From assembly GCA_947068385.1 (NCBI GenBank), contig CAMTBF010000174.1, positions 1-7,276 of the forward strand: 7,276 bases of DNA, read 5' to 3'. How positions within the stretch are numbered: position 1 is the first letter of the stretch; every line of letters begins with the position of its first letter. Under the pieces are notes generated by a model, which searched no databases, was not told where the DNA came from, and saw nothing but the letters and a program-made list of their open reading frames with translations. The position numbers and the translations under genes were made by a program. The stretch is from an uncultured Lachnospiraceae bacterium. Its GTDB lineage: Bacteria; Bacillota; Clostridia; Lachnospirales; Lachnospiraceae. Positions 6,478-7,276 of this stretch are shown piece by piece.

Positions 6478-6504
6478 TTAGCACTCGAACCAAATGAGTG
6501 CTAA
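6478..6504. promoter_or_regulatory. CIRCE operator (HrcA binding site)
   Basis: TTAGCACTC (6478-6486), nine bases, then GAGTGCTAA (6496-6504) is a perfect copy of the CIRCE consensus. The HrcA repressor binds it at normal temperature and releases it when unfolded protein occupies GroEL. It lies in the 5' leader between the promoter and the groES ribosome site. hrcA itself is not in the window. Confidence 0.98.
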
Positions 6505-6537
6505 CAAGAAAAACGAAGACAACAGGAGGCAATTACC

Positions 6538-6825
6538 ATGAAATTAGTACCTTTAGGTGACAGAGTCGTATTAAAGCAGTTGGTTGCGGAAGAGACCACG
6601 AAGTCCGGCATCGTTCTTCCCGGGCAGAGCAAAGAGAAGCCCCAGCAGGCAGAGGTGGTTGCGGTAGGCCCTGGCGGCATGGTGGACGGCAAGGAAGTGA
6701 AGATGGAGGTAAAGGTCGGCGACAACGTGATTTACTCCAAGTATGCCGGAACGGAAGTGAAGCTGGACGAGGAAGAGTTCATCGTAGTAAAGCAGAACGA
6801 TATCCTGGCAGTGATAAGCGATTAA
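6538..6825 (+). CDS. groES: Co-chaperonin GroES (Hsp10)
   Basis: This cytoplasmic 10-kDa co-chaperonin of 95 residues forms a heptameric lid on GroEL and closes the folding chamber. The family start KLVPLGDRVVLK (2-13) is clear. The mobile loop that contacts GroEL spans about 18-35, with the hydrophobic anchor GIVLP at 24-28. VVAVGPGG (40-47) and the conserved C-terminal part GDNVIYSKYAGTEVK and EFIVVKQNDILAVI complete the fold. AGGAGG at 6524-6529 lies 8 nt before the ATG. It is the first gene of the CIRCE-regulated operon, 45 nt ahead of groEL. Length and motifs are normal. Confidence 0.98.
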   Translation: MKLVPLGDRVVLKQLVAEETTKSGIVLPGQSKEKPQQAEVVAVGPGGMVDGKEVKMEVKVGDNVIYSKYAGTEVKLDEEEFIVVKQNDILAVISD

Positions 6826-6864
6826 GTAAATATTTCATAAATCATTTAGAAAATGGAGGCATGA

Positions 6865-7276
<412 letters not shown>

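Overview
The window looks like the chromosome of a GC-rich member of the Clostridia, most likely Lachnospiraceae. This rests on four things: the SerA subtype (about 388 residues, with an ACT domain), a Bce-type two-component/ABC module, a CIRCE-controlled groES-groEL operon with purine-rich Shine-Dalgarno sequences, and G/C-ending codons. The placement is inferred from protein character; no database search was possible.

Layout: (1) 88-1254 (+) encodes 3-phosphoglycerate dehydrogenase, followed by a GC-rich hairpin. (2) 1338-3073 (+) encodes an OmpR-family response regulator and an intramembrane-sensing histidine kinase, coupled by a GTGA overlap. (3) A 124-bp gap carries an inverted repeat, a direct repeat with 21-bp period and an extended -10 promoter. 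(4) 3198-5940 (+) encodes an ABC ATPase and a large FtsX-type permease of the BceA/BceB class, overlapping by 11 nt and followed by a bidirectional terminator-like hairpin. (5) 5982-6203 (-) holds a small, probably real, unidentified gene with a poorly defined start. (6) 6204-6537 is a divergent, AT-rich and purine-rich intergenic region with the groES promoter and a perfect CIRCE operator. (7) 6538-6825 is groES, and groEL begins at 6871 and runs off the end.

The central genes form one functional unit. In Bce-type modules the permease, with its large extracytoplasmic loop, detects or removes a cell-envelope-active peptide antibiotic. It signals to a kinase with almost no extracellular domain, and the response regulator then switches on the transporter operon. 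The repeats just upstream of the ATPase gene are the obvious candidate binding site.

I do not see an entirely new system here. The most unusual points are in the two-component pair. The receiver domain is about 13 residues short between beta2 and beta3, where helix alpha2 should be, yet keeps all phosphorylation residues. The kinase has an extra Gly/Ala-rich segment of about 28 residues in its ATP lid. The serA product also lacks the usual catalytic-triad glutamate, and a strong Shine-Dalgarno sequence near the small minus-strand gene has no usable start codon behind it.
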